A stretch of 64,000 nucleotides of DNA, taken from Campylobacteraceae bacterium (lineage in GTDB: Bacteria; Campylobacterota; Campylobacteria; Campylobacterales; Arcobacteraceae). The notes under the pieces are model-generated. The model did not search any database. It was not told the origin of the DNA and was given only the letters and a program-made list of their open reading frames with translations. The stretch spans positions 21,652 through 85,651 of the forward strand of contig JABSOM010000015.1 in the NCBI GenBank assembly GCA_013215945.1. Reading direction: 5' to 3'. Below are positions 8,714 to 17,644 of the stretch, piece after piece. The translations under genes were made by a program, and so were the position numbers. The first letter of the stretch is position 1, and the number at the start of each line of letters is the position of its first letter.

Positions 8714-10225
8714 ATGATGAAAAAGTTACCAACAATAGGTTTTTTATATATGGATTACGTGCTAAGATTTTTTGATTATTCAAATTTTAAGGCTTGGCCT
8801 GAAAAAATTGAAGAAGTTACCTATCATTGGAAAAATGACAAAAAACGTTTCATTAAAGAAGTGAAAAGAAAGAAAATTAATATTTTAATTGGGAATATTC
8901 CCGCAACTGCCTACGATACTTTTGTTCAAATAGCCAAAGAATTGTCAGATGTGCGTTTTGTTCCCTCTTTAGAAACACAGTTTCCTAATAAATCAAAAGA
9001 GAATGTAACGTTATTTTGTAAAAAGTACGATTTAGCTATTCCAAAAACAGAAATCTTTTATGATGAAAAAAAAGCTTTTGAGTATTTTAGAAAAAGTGCA
9101 ACATATCCTCAGATAATAAAAAAATCCTATGGCCCTTCAAATTATGGAGGTTATTTTGTACATAAAGTGAATAATGTAAAAGAAGCTCTTTCTTTAGTTA
9201 AAGAAAAAAAATACTCTCCTGTTTATACGCAGAATGCTATTGATTTAAAGTACTCTGGAGATTTAAGAATAATGTTAATTGGACATAAGCCTGTTTGTGC
9301 TTTTTGGAGATTTTCAGGAGAAGGAGAATGGATAACCAACACTTCTCAAGGGGGTTCAATGTCTTATGAAAATGTTCCCATGTCTTCACTTGAATTAGCC
9401 GTTAAAGCATCAAAAGCTGCAAAAGCGGAGTATTGGGCTTGTGATATTGCAATTGATGCTAAAACAGATGAACCATATATTTTAGAATGCGCTACTGCTT
9501 TTGCTGCTTTTCCTTATATTAGAGATTGGATTTGTCAATATTTAATGTGGGATTTTTCACAAGGAAAATTTCCTAAACCTCATGTGCCTTTATTTTCTTG
9601 GGAAGAACTTGGCAAGATAAATCCTGATTTATTAAGAACTATGAGACATATAGGATTTTCTGCTTATAAACCATCTGCTGATGGAGAATGGTATATAAAT
9701 GACAAAGAAGACAATTTCGACATGGAACGAACGCTTGAAAGCGTAGAAAGTGATCTTCCTGCTTCTATTAAACCAGAAGATTTGCCAATTGCCAAGGAAC
9801 TGCTAAAAAATACAAAAGAATCAAAAGAAGTGTTTTTCACTAAAATTAATTTAAATACAGCAAACTTGACAGATATCATGACACTTTATGCAATGGAAGA
9901 AGATTTAGCAATAGAAATTTTGGAATATCAAAAAGACAATATTATTACTGATCCTTCTGATTTACTTGATTTAGAAGCTATTGATGCACAATTGATTTCT
10001 TCTTGGAATGATGATTTTGAAGATATGCGCTTTAATTTAAATGATGCCAGTAAAAAAACCTTGACAAAAATCAAAGGTATTGGCTCAAAATTGGCAGCTA
10101 TAATTTTAAATGAAAAAGAAAAGTTAGGTAAGTTTACTTCACTTGATGATCTTAAACATATTGCGGGAATTGGAAAAAATAAATTTTCGGAACTTAAATC
10201 AAGATTTAAGATAGAGGATAAATAA
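8714..10225 (+). CDS. ATP-grasp protein fused to C-terminal helix-hairpin-helix repeats
   Basis: 503 aa from the first of two adjacent ATGs; the second (8717) has the better spacing to AGGA. Residues about 1-290 form a RimK-related ATP-grasp domain with GDLRIMLIGHKPVCAFW and NTSQGGS. The expected Glu-x-Asn metal pair reads ILECATAF, so Glu is kept but Asn is replaced by Ala. Residues about 376-500 hold two ComEA-like helix-hairpin-helix units, the second with LTKIKGIGSKLAAIIL and LKHIAGIGKNKF. Such units usually bind DNA or serve as protein modules. I do not know this combination from characterised enzymes. Confidence 0.75.
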   Translation: MMKKLPTIGFLYMDYVLRFFDYSNFKAWPEKIEEVTYHWKNDKKRFIKEVKRKKINILIGNIPATAYDTFVQIAKELSDVRFVPSLETQFPNKSKENVTLFCKKYDLAIPKTEIFYDEKKAFEYFRKSATYPQIIKKSYGPSNYGGYFVHKVNNVKEALSLVKEKKYSPVYTQNAIDLKYSGDLRIMLIGHKPVCAFWRFSGEGEWITNTSQGGSMSYENVPMSSLELAVKASKAAKAEYWACDIAIDAKTDEPYILECATAFAAFPYIRDWICQYLMWDFSQGKFPKPHVPLFSWEELGKINPDLLRTMRHIGFSAYKPSADGEWYINDKEDNFDMERTLESVESDLPASIKPEDLPIAKELLKNTKESKEVFFTKINLNTANLTDIMTLYAMEEDLAIEILEYQKDNIITDPSDLLDLEAIDAQLISSWNDDFEDMRFNLNDASKKTLTKIKGIGSKLAAIILNEKEKLGKFTSLDDLKHIAGIGKNKFSELKSRFKIEDK

Positions 10226-12814
10226 TTGAAACAACTTTATAGATCATATGCTCAATCCACTGAGATATTTACAAAGTATGCAAAAGATTATGAAAAACAC
10301 TTTACACTTGAAACTATCGGAAAAACATGGGAAAAAAGAGATATTAATTTAATTACCATATCAAGCGATATAAAAAATGCGCATAAAAAACCTGCTCTGT
10401 TTTTCACAGGAACTATTCATGCAAGAGAGTGGGTAGGACATGAATTAGCAATTGAGTTTACTAAATACATCCTAGAAAACTTAGAACATGATTTAATGCT
10501 GCAAGAATATTTAGAGAAAGCAACTATTTATATGGTTCCTTGTGCAAATCCTGATGGTTATGAATATTCTAGAAATCATTTTTCTTTTTGGAGAAAAAAC
10601 AGAAGAGTTAATGCTGATGGAACTTTTGGTGTGGATTTAAACAGAAATTTTCCCATTGGTTTTATTTCCAGTACAAAAACGAACTCCAATATTTATGGAG
10701 GTCCTAATCCTTTCTCTGAACCCGAATCGCAAGCCTTAAGAGACTTTGTTTTAGCACATAAGAATATAACCATTGCGCTTGATTACCATTCCCAAGGAAA
10801 TGTTTTTTTCCCTGCTCATGATTTTAGGCATGAAGATACTCTAGATACAAGTGATATGAATATATTATGTGCAAATATGGCTGAAGAGATTAGAAAAATA
10901 TCTGGCAGAGAATATGGGATTCATCAAGGAAAACCACCTGCTAAACTAATTTCTGGAAGTGGAAGAGAATTTTATTATTCAAAAGGTATTATTTCAAGTG
11001 TGGTAGAAGTAGGAACACGAAATATAAGCGATTATATGGAAGATATGAACGAAAACTTAAGAGAACATATTCCCGCATTATTAAGTGCGGTAAAAGAAGT
11101 GCCTAATTATAAAAAAGATTCGAATGTACTTAGAGTTAAAAGTTTTGAAGTAAGTGATATTGGATCTTCTCATGTTGATTTAATCTGGGAATATAAAAAA
11201 GATGAGAACATATATTTTGAAGTGTATAGAAGCAATGAAAATAAAAAGTTTTGTATGGATGCTAACTTACTTGCACAAACACAAAGCCATAGTTTTAGCG
11301 ATATAAATCTGGAATCAAACAAAGATTATTTTTACAATATTCGTGCAGTAAACAAAAAAACAAAAGTTAAATCACCTTTTTTCCCTCAAATTAGAGTAAA
11401 AACTTCTTTGGAATTTGATGAGTTTTCGAGAACTTATTACGCCAGCGCAGCAACAACAGGTTATGTATCTGAAAACTTAAAAAACAATGACAAACACTTT
11501 GGTATTAATTCCTTATTTGTTGGTATTGATGAGAATAAAGGCATATCTTATGCTCTAATTACTATTAATGTTAAAACATTGGCAGCTAATGCCATTATTA
11601 AATCGGCTAGTTTTAATCTTTATCCTATTAATAGAGTTTCTACTACTATTGAAAAATATGGTGAATGGAATGTAGGAATTGTTAATCAAGATACTATGGG
11701 TGATATTACTAATTTTGATGATGTTAATGATATGGAAATTATATCTTATATTGGTCAAGCTACACAATCTTCCCAATTAACGCAAGGTATATGGAGAAGC
11801 TGGCACTTGTCCGGAATTGAGTGCCTTGCTTTGAAAAAATTTATAAAAAATGATCAAATTGTATTACGAGTAGAAGGTCCCAAAGAGCTTAAAATTGCAC
11901 GAAACAAACAAATGATGCAATGGGATATTGGCTATGGGAAATTTGGTTTTGGATTAACATACAGACCAAGAATAGAACTTACCTATCATGTAGATACTAA
12001 TATTACTACGCTGTATCCAAAAGAAGTACATACGATATCTAATAAAAGTATTTTAAATAATGTTGCCACCTGTGGTTTTGATGATCAAGGTAAAAAGATA
12101 TATTCATTTTTTGAATTTAATTTATCTTCTTTGCCTGCTTATGATTATACAATGATTACAAAGGCTTATTTTGAATTAAATTCAAAAGCAATTTACATAA
12201 AAGACGATATTCGCTTTCATTTAGAATTTATAGATGAAAATACAGGTAAAAGTTATAAATCAATTAGTAAGAGAGAAATTATTCAAAACATTGGTTACGA
12301 TGTTAGTGCAAATGAACTCAAAAACAATCAAACTCAGTATTTTATGTTTGATTCTTTTGCACAAATAGAACTTAATAAAAAATTAAAAAACAAAGTAGAT
12401 GTCTCTTTTATTTTAAAAGCCACTTCTTCAAAAAAGTTTATTAAAAACAAAACAATTTCATGGGAACTTTTAAACAATGATTTAGCACCCAAACTTATTA
12501 TTGAACATATTACAAAAAGAAGATTTCCTATAAAAGAAGTAGAAAATGCAAAAATAATTAATGATAACGGAAAAGTGAAGATTATTTGGGAAAATCCAAA
12601 AGATAAAGAACTAAAAGGAGTTTTAGTTATAAAGAATCCATACAGAGCACCCCTGTCACAGGTTGATGGACAAAAACTTTATGCAGGAAATGACGAGTTT
12701 ACTTATGATGAGTTTGGTTCAAAGGATATTTCAAAATACTATGCTATTTTTACATATGATGATGTACCCAACTATTCAAAACCTGTTTTTATAAGATACG
12801 AAGCAAAAAAATAA
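10226..12814 (+). CDS. M14 zinc carboxypeptidase with FN3 and DNRLRE-like domains
   Basis: 862 aa. The M14 domain spans about residues 1-290 with a full active site: zinc ligands H65 and E68 in HAREW, H188 in DYHSQG, substrate Arg/Asn in GVDLNRNFP (N139, R140), and catalytic E261 in SVVEVGT. A fibronectin III-like domain (about 305-390) follows, then two long beta-rich segments resembling DNRLRE modules (about 400-590 and 600-765), and a final FN3-like domain. There is no signal peptide or lipobox, unusual for such an architecture, so it may act in the cytoplasm or leave by another route. It starts at TTG directly after the preceding stop, with AGAGGA 7 bases upstream. Last gene of the cassette. 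Confidence 0.82.
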   Translation: MKQLYRSYAQSTEIFTKYAKDYEKHFTLETIGKTWEKRDINLITISSDIKNAHKKPALFFTGTIHAREWVGHELAIEFTKYILENLEHDLMLQEYLEKATIYMVPCANPDGYEYSRNHFSFWRKNRRVNADGTFGVDLNRNFPIGFISSTKTNSNIYGGPNPFSEPESQALRDFVLAHKNITIALDYHSQGNVFFPAHDFRHEDTLDTSDMNILCANMAEEIRKISGREYGIHQGKPPAKLISGSGREFYYSKGIISSVVEVGTRNISDYMEDMNENLREHIPALLSAVKEVPNYKKDSNVLRVKSFEVSDIGSSHVDLIWEYKKDENIYFEVYRSNENKKFCMDANLLAQTQSHSFSDINLESNKDYFYNIRAVNKKTKVKSPFFPQIRVKTSLEFDEFSRTYYASAATTGYVSENLKNNDKHFGINSLFVGIDENKGISYALITINVKTLAANAIIKSASFNLYPINRVSTTIEKYGEWNVGIVNQDTMGDITNFDDVNDMEIISYIGQATQSSQLTQGIWRSWHLSGIECLALKKFIKNDQIVLRVEGPKELKIARNKQMMQWDIGYGKFGFGLTYRPRIELTYHVDTNITTLYPKEVHTISNKSILNNVATCGFDDQGKKIYSFFEFNLSSLPAYDYTMITKAYFELNSKAIYIKDDIRFHLEFIDENTGKSYKSISKREIIQNIGYDVSANELKNNQTQYFMFDSFAQIELNKKLKNKVDVSFILKATSSKKFIKNKTISWELLNNDLAPKLIIEHITKRRFPIKEVENAKIINDNGKVKIIWENPKDKELKGVLVIKNPYRAPLSQVDGQKLYAGNDEFTYDEFGSKDISKYYAIFTYDDVPNYSKPVFIRYEAKK

Positions 12815-12835
12815 GTAGGAAACTACTTATTTTTT
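12805..12835 (+). terminator. Intrinsic terminator closing the ATP-grasp/peptidase cassette
   Basis: The stem ATAAGTAG / CTACTTAT, extended by an A-run/T-run, has a GAAA tetraloop and ends in TTTTT. It overlaps the stop codon of the M14 gene and can also serve the converging dUTPase gene. Confidence 0.8.
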
Positions 12836-12846
12836 AAATAAAAGAT

Positions 12847-13770
12847 TTATTTACACATAGCGTAGTGATCGCCAAGTTTATCGTATAAATAATCAAAAGA
12901 CACATCTTGCATTTTTTCCAGAATAGAAACCATTACAACATTGTCTTCCTCTCCATTCCAAATTTTTATATAAGAACCTTCTTTATACCCGTTGTCTTGT
13001 CTGAATTTGTTTAAACAGTTTTTTCCAATATAGAGTTTTTGTAACCATTTAAAAGAAAGTCCAGATATTTTGCAGGCTCTAAAAAATTGGTCAATAAATC
13101 GCTCAATTCCAGAGAACGAAGGAATATTTCCTGTTTGAATAGCAATGGCGATATAAGAAAGTTTTTCAGCCTCAGTTACCATTATTTTTGGATCTATTTC
13201 TTCATTGGCTTCATATATACAATGAGTATTAACCAAAGAAACAGCTCTAGGTACATTTGTTTCTTGCAAAATATAAGACATTAAAAAATGCCAAATATCA
13301 ACTAATTCGACATGAATATTATTCATATCTGGTTTTGCATTAATATTTTTCCAATGTTTCCATGGAGTTGAGTCAATGAGTTCTGCTACTTCCATATGAA
13401 TACATCTTAACCAATTGATTTCTTTTCCATGTTTATTAAGACCTAATTCCCAATTAGGACCATTGGTTGAATCATTTAATTGTTTTTGTAATAAAAACAT
13501 TTCTTCTAGTTTGTGAGGAAAGCTTGAGGCTTCTTCTAATAAAGAAGCAAGGGGTAAACATTCTTCGACTAAGTTATCTAAAGCACCATTGCTGGGAAGC
13601 TCAATATCACCCTTTAACAAGTGTACAATCAATGAAATAGTGTATGGAATTTCATCTTTTTCTTCCCAAACTAAAACATCTGAAGATGTTTTTCCAACGT
13701 ATTTAGCAAAATCTTCAATACTTACAAACCCTAAAGATTTACTAACAACTTTTAATTCTTCATATAACAA
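12847..13770 (-). CDS. dut: Dimeric dUTPase with N-terminal HTH-like extension
   Basis: 307 aa. Residues about 85-307 match the all-alpha dimeric dUTPase of Campylobacter: EVAELIDSTPWKHWK and VELVDIWHFLMS carry the Mg-binding acidic residues, and NCLNKFRQDNGYKEGSY with IWNGEEDN is the C-terminal substrate part. It hydrolyses dUTP to dUMP and keeps uracil out of DNA. The first 80 residues are extra relative to the roughly 230-aa Campylobacter enzyme and look like a helix-turn-helix (SIEDFAKYVGKTSSDVLVWE). The start is TTG with AGGAG 6 bases upstream. Confidence 0.88.
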   Translation of the reverse strand: MLYEELKVVSKSLGFVSIEDFAKYVGKTSSDVLVWEEKDEIPYTISLIVHLLKGDIELPSNGALDNLVEECLPLASLLEEASSFPHKLEEMFLLQKQLNDSTNGPNWELGLNKHGKEINWLRCIHMEVAELIDSTPWKHWKNINAKPDMNNIHVELVDIWHFLMSYILQETNVPRAVSLVNTHCIYEANEEIDPKIMVTEAEKLSYIAIAIQTGNIPSFSGIERFIDQFFRACKISGLSFKWLQKLYIGKNCLNKFRQDNGYKEGSYIKIWNGEEDNVVMVSILEKMQDVSFDYLYDKLGDHYAMCK

Positions 13771-13823
13771 AATGTTCTCCTACAATTACTAGAAATTTAA
13801 GGCTAATTGTACAAAAACTTTAA

Positions 13824-15353
13824 TTAATTGTTACTTTCTTCAAGTTGTATTTCAAAAACTGCACCATCTTCATTGTTATAAGCAGTTAAAAAACCTTTAT
13901 TACGATCTTCAATAATTTTCTTGCTCATAAACAGTCCCAAGCCTGTACCATTTTTATCGTCTTTCGTAGAGAAATAAGCATCAAATATTTTTTTAATTAC
14001 TTTGTCATCAATGCCACCTGCATTATCTTGAATTTTAATTATTACATAATTGTTTTGAACACAAGAATGAATAGTGATTTCTCTCTTGTCTTTTTTATTG
14101 CTAAGGAGTGCATCTTGAGCATTTTTAACAATATTAATTAACACTTGAACTACCTCATTTACATGTATGGTCATTTGTGCATTCTCGTCATCATTGTGTA
14201 TGATTAATTCAATAGAATCAAGCGTTAACATATAGGATAAAAAATCTTTTACTTTTAACACTAAATTTTTAACAATAATACTTTCTTTTTTAATATTTGG
14301 TTTAAGAAAATCCCTAAAATCATCTATTGTTTTTGACATATATTCAAGTTGCATATTGGAATCACTAACAACTTGGTCTAAAACATCATCAGGAATTTCT
14401 CCGTCCATCATTTTAGTTAAAGGTAATTTTTGGATCAAAATAGAAATAGCTTGAAGAGGTTGTCTCCATTGATGTGCAATCATAGAAATCATTTCTCCCA
14501 CGGCTGCACTCTTACTTTGTTCAATAAACATTTCTTGTTGTTCTTCTAGCGCTTTTTCCAAAGATATATCATGTTCTATAATTTCATAAGAAAGCAAAAG
14601 ACCTTTTTCATTTATTAAAGGAACAATATAAACATTCAAGTAATAAAAAGTACCGTCTTTTTTTCTGCATTTTAACTCTGTTTGATGTTTTTTTCCTTTT
14701 TTAAGTACAGTAATTAATTCTTTATAAAGAATATCTTCTTTTTTACTGTATTTCAAAAAATCGTACATATTTCCTAAAAGTTCATCTTTTGAATACAAAC
14801 TTAAGTCACAGTATGCGCTTGAGACATAGGTAAACTTGAAATTTTTATCTAATTTGCACAAAAGAATATTTTTATCGATTATCTCAATGTTTTTTGCGTG
14901 TTCTAATTCAAAATCTTCAGGTTCCATCTTTTTTAAATTGTTTGTATTGTTTTTAGTGTAAGAAACTAATATAAAAGAAATATTTTTCTCAAAAATAAAA
15001 TTTATACGCTTAAATACTATATATGAGTCTATATTATTAATATACAATACATCTAATATGGCTTTTTTAATATCATTATATATGGAAAAAACCTCTCCCG
15101 CGTTTAGGTCTTTTTCTCTAAAAAATTCAATTAGTTTAGAAGAAAATTCTTTGTTTATATAAAGTGTTTCTTCTTTTAATGCACGTATGTAATAATTTAG
15201 AAGAGGCAAAGCATAGTTTCTTAAAAAATCTTTTATAATAATTTGTTTTTTATGCAATAAAGTACATAAGCTTTCATTTTCTAGCCAATATTTAATAATG
15301 GTTCTTTGATTACCAGTAAGTACGCGTATAGGATTTATAAGTTCAGACATCAT
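13824..15353 (-). CDS. PAS-domain sensor histidine kinase (cytoplasmic)
   Basis: 509 aa without membrane segments. Residues 1-165 are helical and resemble RsbR-type sensory N-termini. A PAS domain follows (about 178-285: LDKNFKFTYVSSAY, DEFLL-like core, YYLNVYIVPL), a short coiled coil, then a kinase core. The phospho-acceptor H-box is IAHQWRQPLQAIS; the N-box is NAQDALL, the G1-box QDNAGGI, and the G2-box GTGLGLFMSKKI. All look intact. Its ATG-ATG follows immediately on the stop of a 57-aa gene, which overlaps recR, so it is translated in a recR operon. No response regulator is adjacent. Confidence 0.88.
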   Translation of the reverse strand: MMSELINPIRVLTGNQRTIIKYWLENESLCTLLHKKQIIIKDFLRNYALPLLNYYIRALKEETLYINKEFSSKLIEFFREKDLNAGEVFSIYNDIKKAILDVLYINNIDSYIVFKRINFIFEKNISFILVSYTKNNTNNLKKMEPEDFELEHAKNIEIIDKNILLCKLDKNFKFTYVSSAYCDLSLYSKDELLGNMYDFLKYSKKEDILYKELITVLKKGKKHQTELKCRKKDGTFYYLNVYIVPLINEKGLLLSYEIIEHDISLEKALEEQQEMFIEQSKSAAVGEMISMIAHQWRQPLQAISILIQKLPLTKMMDGEIPDDVLDQVVSDSNMQLEYMSKTIDDFRDFLKPNIKKESIIVKNLVLKVKDFLSYMLTLDSIELIIHNDDENAQMTIHVNEVVQVLINIVKNAQDALLSNKKDKREITIHSCVQNNYVIIKIQDNAGGIDDKVIKKIFDAYFSTKDDKNGTGLGLFMSKKIIEDRNKGFLTAYNNEDGAVFEIQLEESNN

Positions 15354-15527
15354 TTAACCTTGGTTTTTTAAAGTAAAAAAACAGCAATCAATTCCACTTG
15401 AGCGCTTAACTATTACAGAAGGAATTGTTTTTGATTTAAAATTATAAGCTTTACAGCCATGGGGTTGTTTACTTTGCCAAGTTACAAAATAATATAAACA
15501 TTTTTGGCATACTATTTTTCTATTCAT
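15354..15527 (-). CDS. Small Cys-containing protein between recR and a histidine kinase
   Basis: 57 aa, too short for usual ORF cutoffs. The reading frame starts MNRKIVCQKCLYYFVTW, has an HGCKAY segment and ends near SSGIDCCFF. Cys positions (CQKC, GC, CC) suggest a zinc-ribbon-like or metal-binding mini-protein. The start shares one base with the recR stop (TAATG) and its stop abuts the kinase ATGATG (TAAATGATG), so coupling supports a real gene. I recall similar small proteins in other epsilonproteobacteria, but this is unverified. Function unknown. Confidence 0.8.
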   Translation of the reverse strand: MNRKIVCQKCLYYFVTWQSKQPHGCKAYNFKSKTIPSVIVKRSSGIDCCFFTLKNQG

Positions 15528-16099
15528 TAAATAACAACCTTACTTTGTATGGCTTTTGCTAAAGATAAAATATCAACATTCTCTAAAGAAACACCTGTCG
15601 GTACGCCTTGTGCTATTTTTGTAAAACTGATATCAAAGTTTTGAAGTTTATCTTCTATAAACAAAATAAAAGCGTCATTCGATAAAGAAGGAGTAAGTGC
15701 AAATAAAATATCATTTACTTTATTATTTTGCACATAAGAAAGTAATAAAGACAAACTTTCTTGCTCTAATTCTTCAATTACAAAATATTTTCCTTTAAAC
15801 TGTTTTGATTCTTCTATTACAAAAATATCCTTAGCACTTTGTACCAAACAGAGTATTTGTGCATTTCTTGTATCATCTAAACAAATCTCACAAATCTCAT
15901 GCTCGCTCATACATCCACACTCTTGGCATTTTTTAATACTTTTAAGTGCATTTTCAATGCTATGTGCTATTTTAATTCCTAAATAATTATCGTTCATTAA
16001 AATATGATACGCTAAACGTAATGCTGATTTTTTACCAATGCTTGGTAAAGCCTCAAAAGCTTCAACCAAATCATAAAATTTCTCTAATCCTTTTTTCAT
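15527..16099 (-). CDS. recR: Recombination mediator protein RecR
   Basis: 190 aa. RecR works with RecO/RecF to load RecA at gaps. It has an N-terminal helix-hairpin-helix (FEALPSIGKKSALRLAYH, about 13-30), a C4 zinc finger (CQECGCMSEHEICEIC), and a Toprim core (ILCLVQSAKDIFVIEES) followed by the GVPTGVSLENVD segment. Length is slightly under the 200 aa typical of the family. First gene of the recR / 57-aa / histidine kinase string. Confidence 0.94.
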   Translation of the reverse strand: MKKGLEKFYDLVEAFEALPSIGKKSALRLAYHILMNDNYLGIKIAHSIENALKSIKKCQECGCMSEHEICEICLDDTRNAQILCLVQSAKDIFVIEESKQFKGKYFVIEELEQESLSLLLSYVQNNKVNDILFALTPSLSNDAFILFIEDKLQNFDISFTKIAQGVPTGVSLENVDILSLAKAIQSKVVI

Positions 16100-16224
16100 A
16101 GGCGAATTATATCAAATAATTTTTAAACATAAGTAAGATGCGTTTATTATTTCTATATTATTCGTTTTATATCTTATTTTTATCTTATTTTAGATAAAAT
16201 CGCATAAAAACTAGGAGTTACTAA

Positions 16225-17349
16225 TTGATTAACAAAGATTATTACGAATTATTAGAAATTAGTAAAAATGCAGATAAAAGTACTATTAAAAAAGCTTACA
16301 GAAATATGGCAAAAAAATATCATCCTGACAAAAATCCAGGAGATTCTGAAGCTGAAGAAATATTTAAAATGATTAATGAAGCATATCAAGTATTAAGCGA
16401 TGATGAAAAACGCTCAATTTACGACCGACATGGAAAAGAAGGATTAGAAGGTCATGGACAACAAAGAGGTGGTTTCTCTGGTGGTTTTGATGACCTTGGT
16501 TCTGTTTTTGAAGAAATGTTTGGTTCTTCCTTTGGTGGTGGGGGTCAAAGACGTTCTGCCGCAAAAACATATAAATACAATCTTGATATTGCAGTTGAAA
16601 TTAATATAGAATTTAATGAAGCAGTATTTGGCTGTAAAAAAGAGATTAAATATACATTTAAAACAGCTTGTGAGCCTTGTAAAGGAACAGGGGCTAAAGA
16701 TGCAAAACTAAGTACTTGTTCTACGTGTAAAGGACAAGGTCAAGTTCATATGAGACAAGGGTTTATGACTTTTGCGCAAGCCTGCCCTACTTGTGAAGGA
16801 AGTGGACAAAGTGTTAGTGCAAAATGTAAAAAATGTTTTGGTCATGGATTTAAAGAAGAAAAAAGCAGTTTTGAAGTATCTATTCCAGAAGGTGTAAACG
16901 ATGGAAACCGAATAAGAATTTCAGACAAAGGAAATATTGCACCTGATAATACAAGAGGGGATTTATATTTACAAATATCAGTAAAAGAAGACAAACATTT
17001 TGTAAGACATGATGATGATATTTATATTGAAGTTCCTATCTTTTTCACACAAGTTGCATTGGGCGCTAGTATTACCATTCCTTCTTTAAGAGGGGAATTA
17101 GAGCTTAAAATACCTGCTGGTACAAAAGACAAAGAACAATTTAACTTTAAGAACGAAGGGGTTAAATCGGTTCAAGGTTATGGCATTGGAAGTTTAGTCG
17201 TACAAATTAAAATTAAATATCCAAGTACTTTAAACACTGAACAAAAAGATTTACTTGAAAAACTTCAAGAATCTTTTGGTGCACAAAGTAAACCACATGA
17301 ACGTAATTTTGATTCAATGTTCGATAAAGTAAAAAACTGGTTTAAATAA
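16225..17349 (+). CDS. dnaJ: Chaperone protein DnaJ
   Basis: 374 aa Hsp40 co-chaperone of DnaK. The J-domain carries HPD in KKYHPDKNPG (about residue 34), followed by a G/F-rich region (about 75-110). Four CxxCxGxG zinc-binding repeats follow: CEPCKGTGA, CSTCKGQGQ, CPTCEGSGQ, CKKCFGHGF. The substrate-binding C-terminal domain is complete. The start is TTG, decided by AGGAG 7 bases upstream; the second codon ATT and the absence of a nearby in-frame ATG support it. Followed by a strong terminator. Confidence 0.96.
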   Translation: MINKDYYELLEISKNADKSTIKKAYRNMAKKYHPDKNPGDSEAEEIFKMINEAYQVLSDDEKRSIYDRHGKEGLEGHGQQRGGFSGGFDDLGSVFEEMFGSSFGGGGQRRSAAKTYKYNLDIAVEINIEFNEAVFGCKKEIKYTFKTACEPCKGTGAKDAKLSTCSTCKGQGQVHMRQGFMTFAQACPTCEGSGQSVSAKCKKCFGHGFKEEKSSFEVSIPEGVNDGNRIRISDKGNIAPDNTRGDLYLQISVKEDKHFVRHDDDIYIEVPIFFTQVALGASITIPSLRGELELKIPAGTKDKEQFNFKNEGVKSVQGYGIGSLVVQIKIKYPSTLNTEQKDLLEKLQESFGAQSKPHERNFDSMFDKVKNWFK

Positions 17350-17363
17350 TCAATTTTATTAAG

Positions 17364-17398
17364 CTGAAAATTACACACTCCTGTAATTTTCAGTTTTT
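17364..17398 (+). terminator. Intrinsic terminator after dnaJ
   Basis: A 12-bp perfect stem CTGAAAATTACA / TGTAATTTTCAG with loop CACTCC is followed by TTTTT. The remaining sequence up to the next gene (to 17644) shows nothing beyond A+T-rich promoter-like DNA. Confidence 0.88.
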
Positions 17399-17644
17399 CT
17401 AAAGTTATTATACTAATTAAAAATACATTCATCCTAATTTATCCACCCTACTCTTTAAATTTTTTACAAATTAAAACTAAAATAATAATTTTATCTGCTC
17501 ACTTTTAAACGTTTTTTCTTTCATATTTATCCTTTCTTAACACATTTGGCACTTTTTATTTACCAAGAAGTAGTGTTTTTAGTAAAAATAAGCAAGTTGT
17601 TTCCTCCAAATTGTTATAATATGAATAGAAGAAGAAGGATTTAA

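Noticed and set aside
5521..12814. Microviridin/graspetide (RiPP) cluster
   Set aside because: ATP-grasp enzymes fit, but no precursor peptide with a TxKYPSD-like core, no exporter and no acetyltransferase is present.
5521..12814. Recent horizontal island
   Set aside because: No flanking repeats, integrase, tRNA junction or obvious base-composition change was visible.
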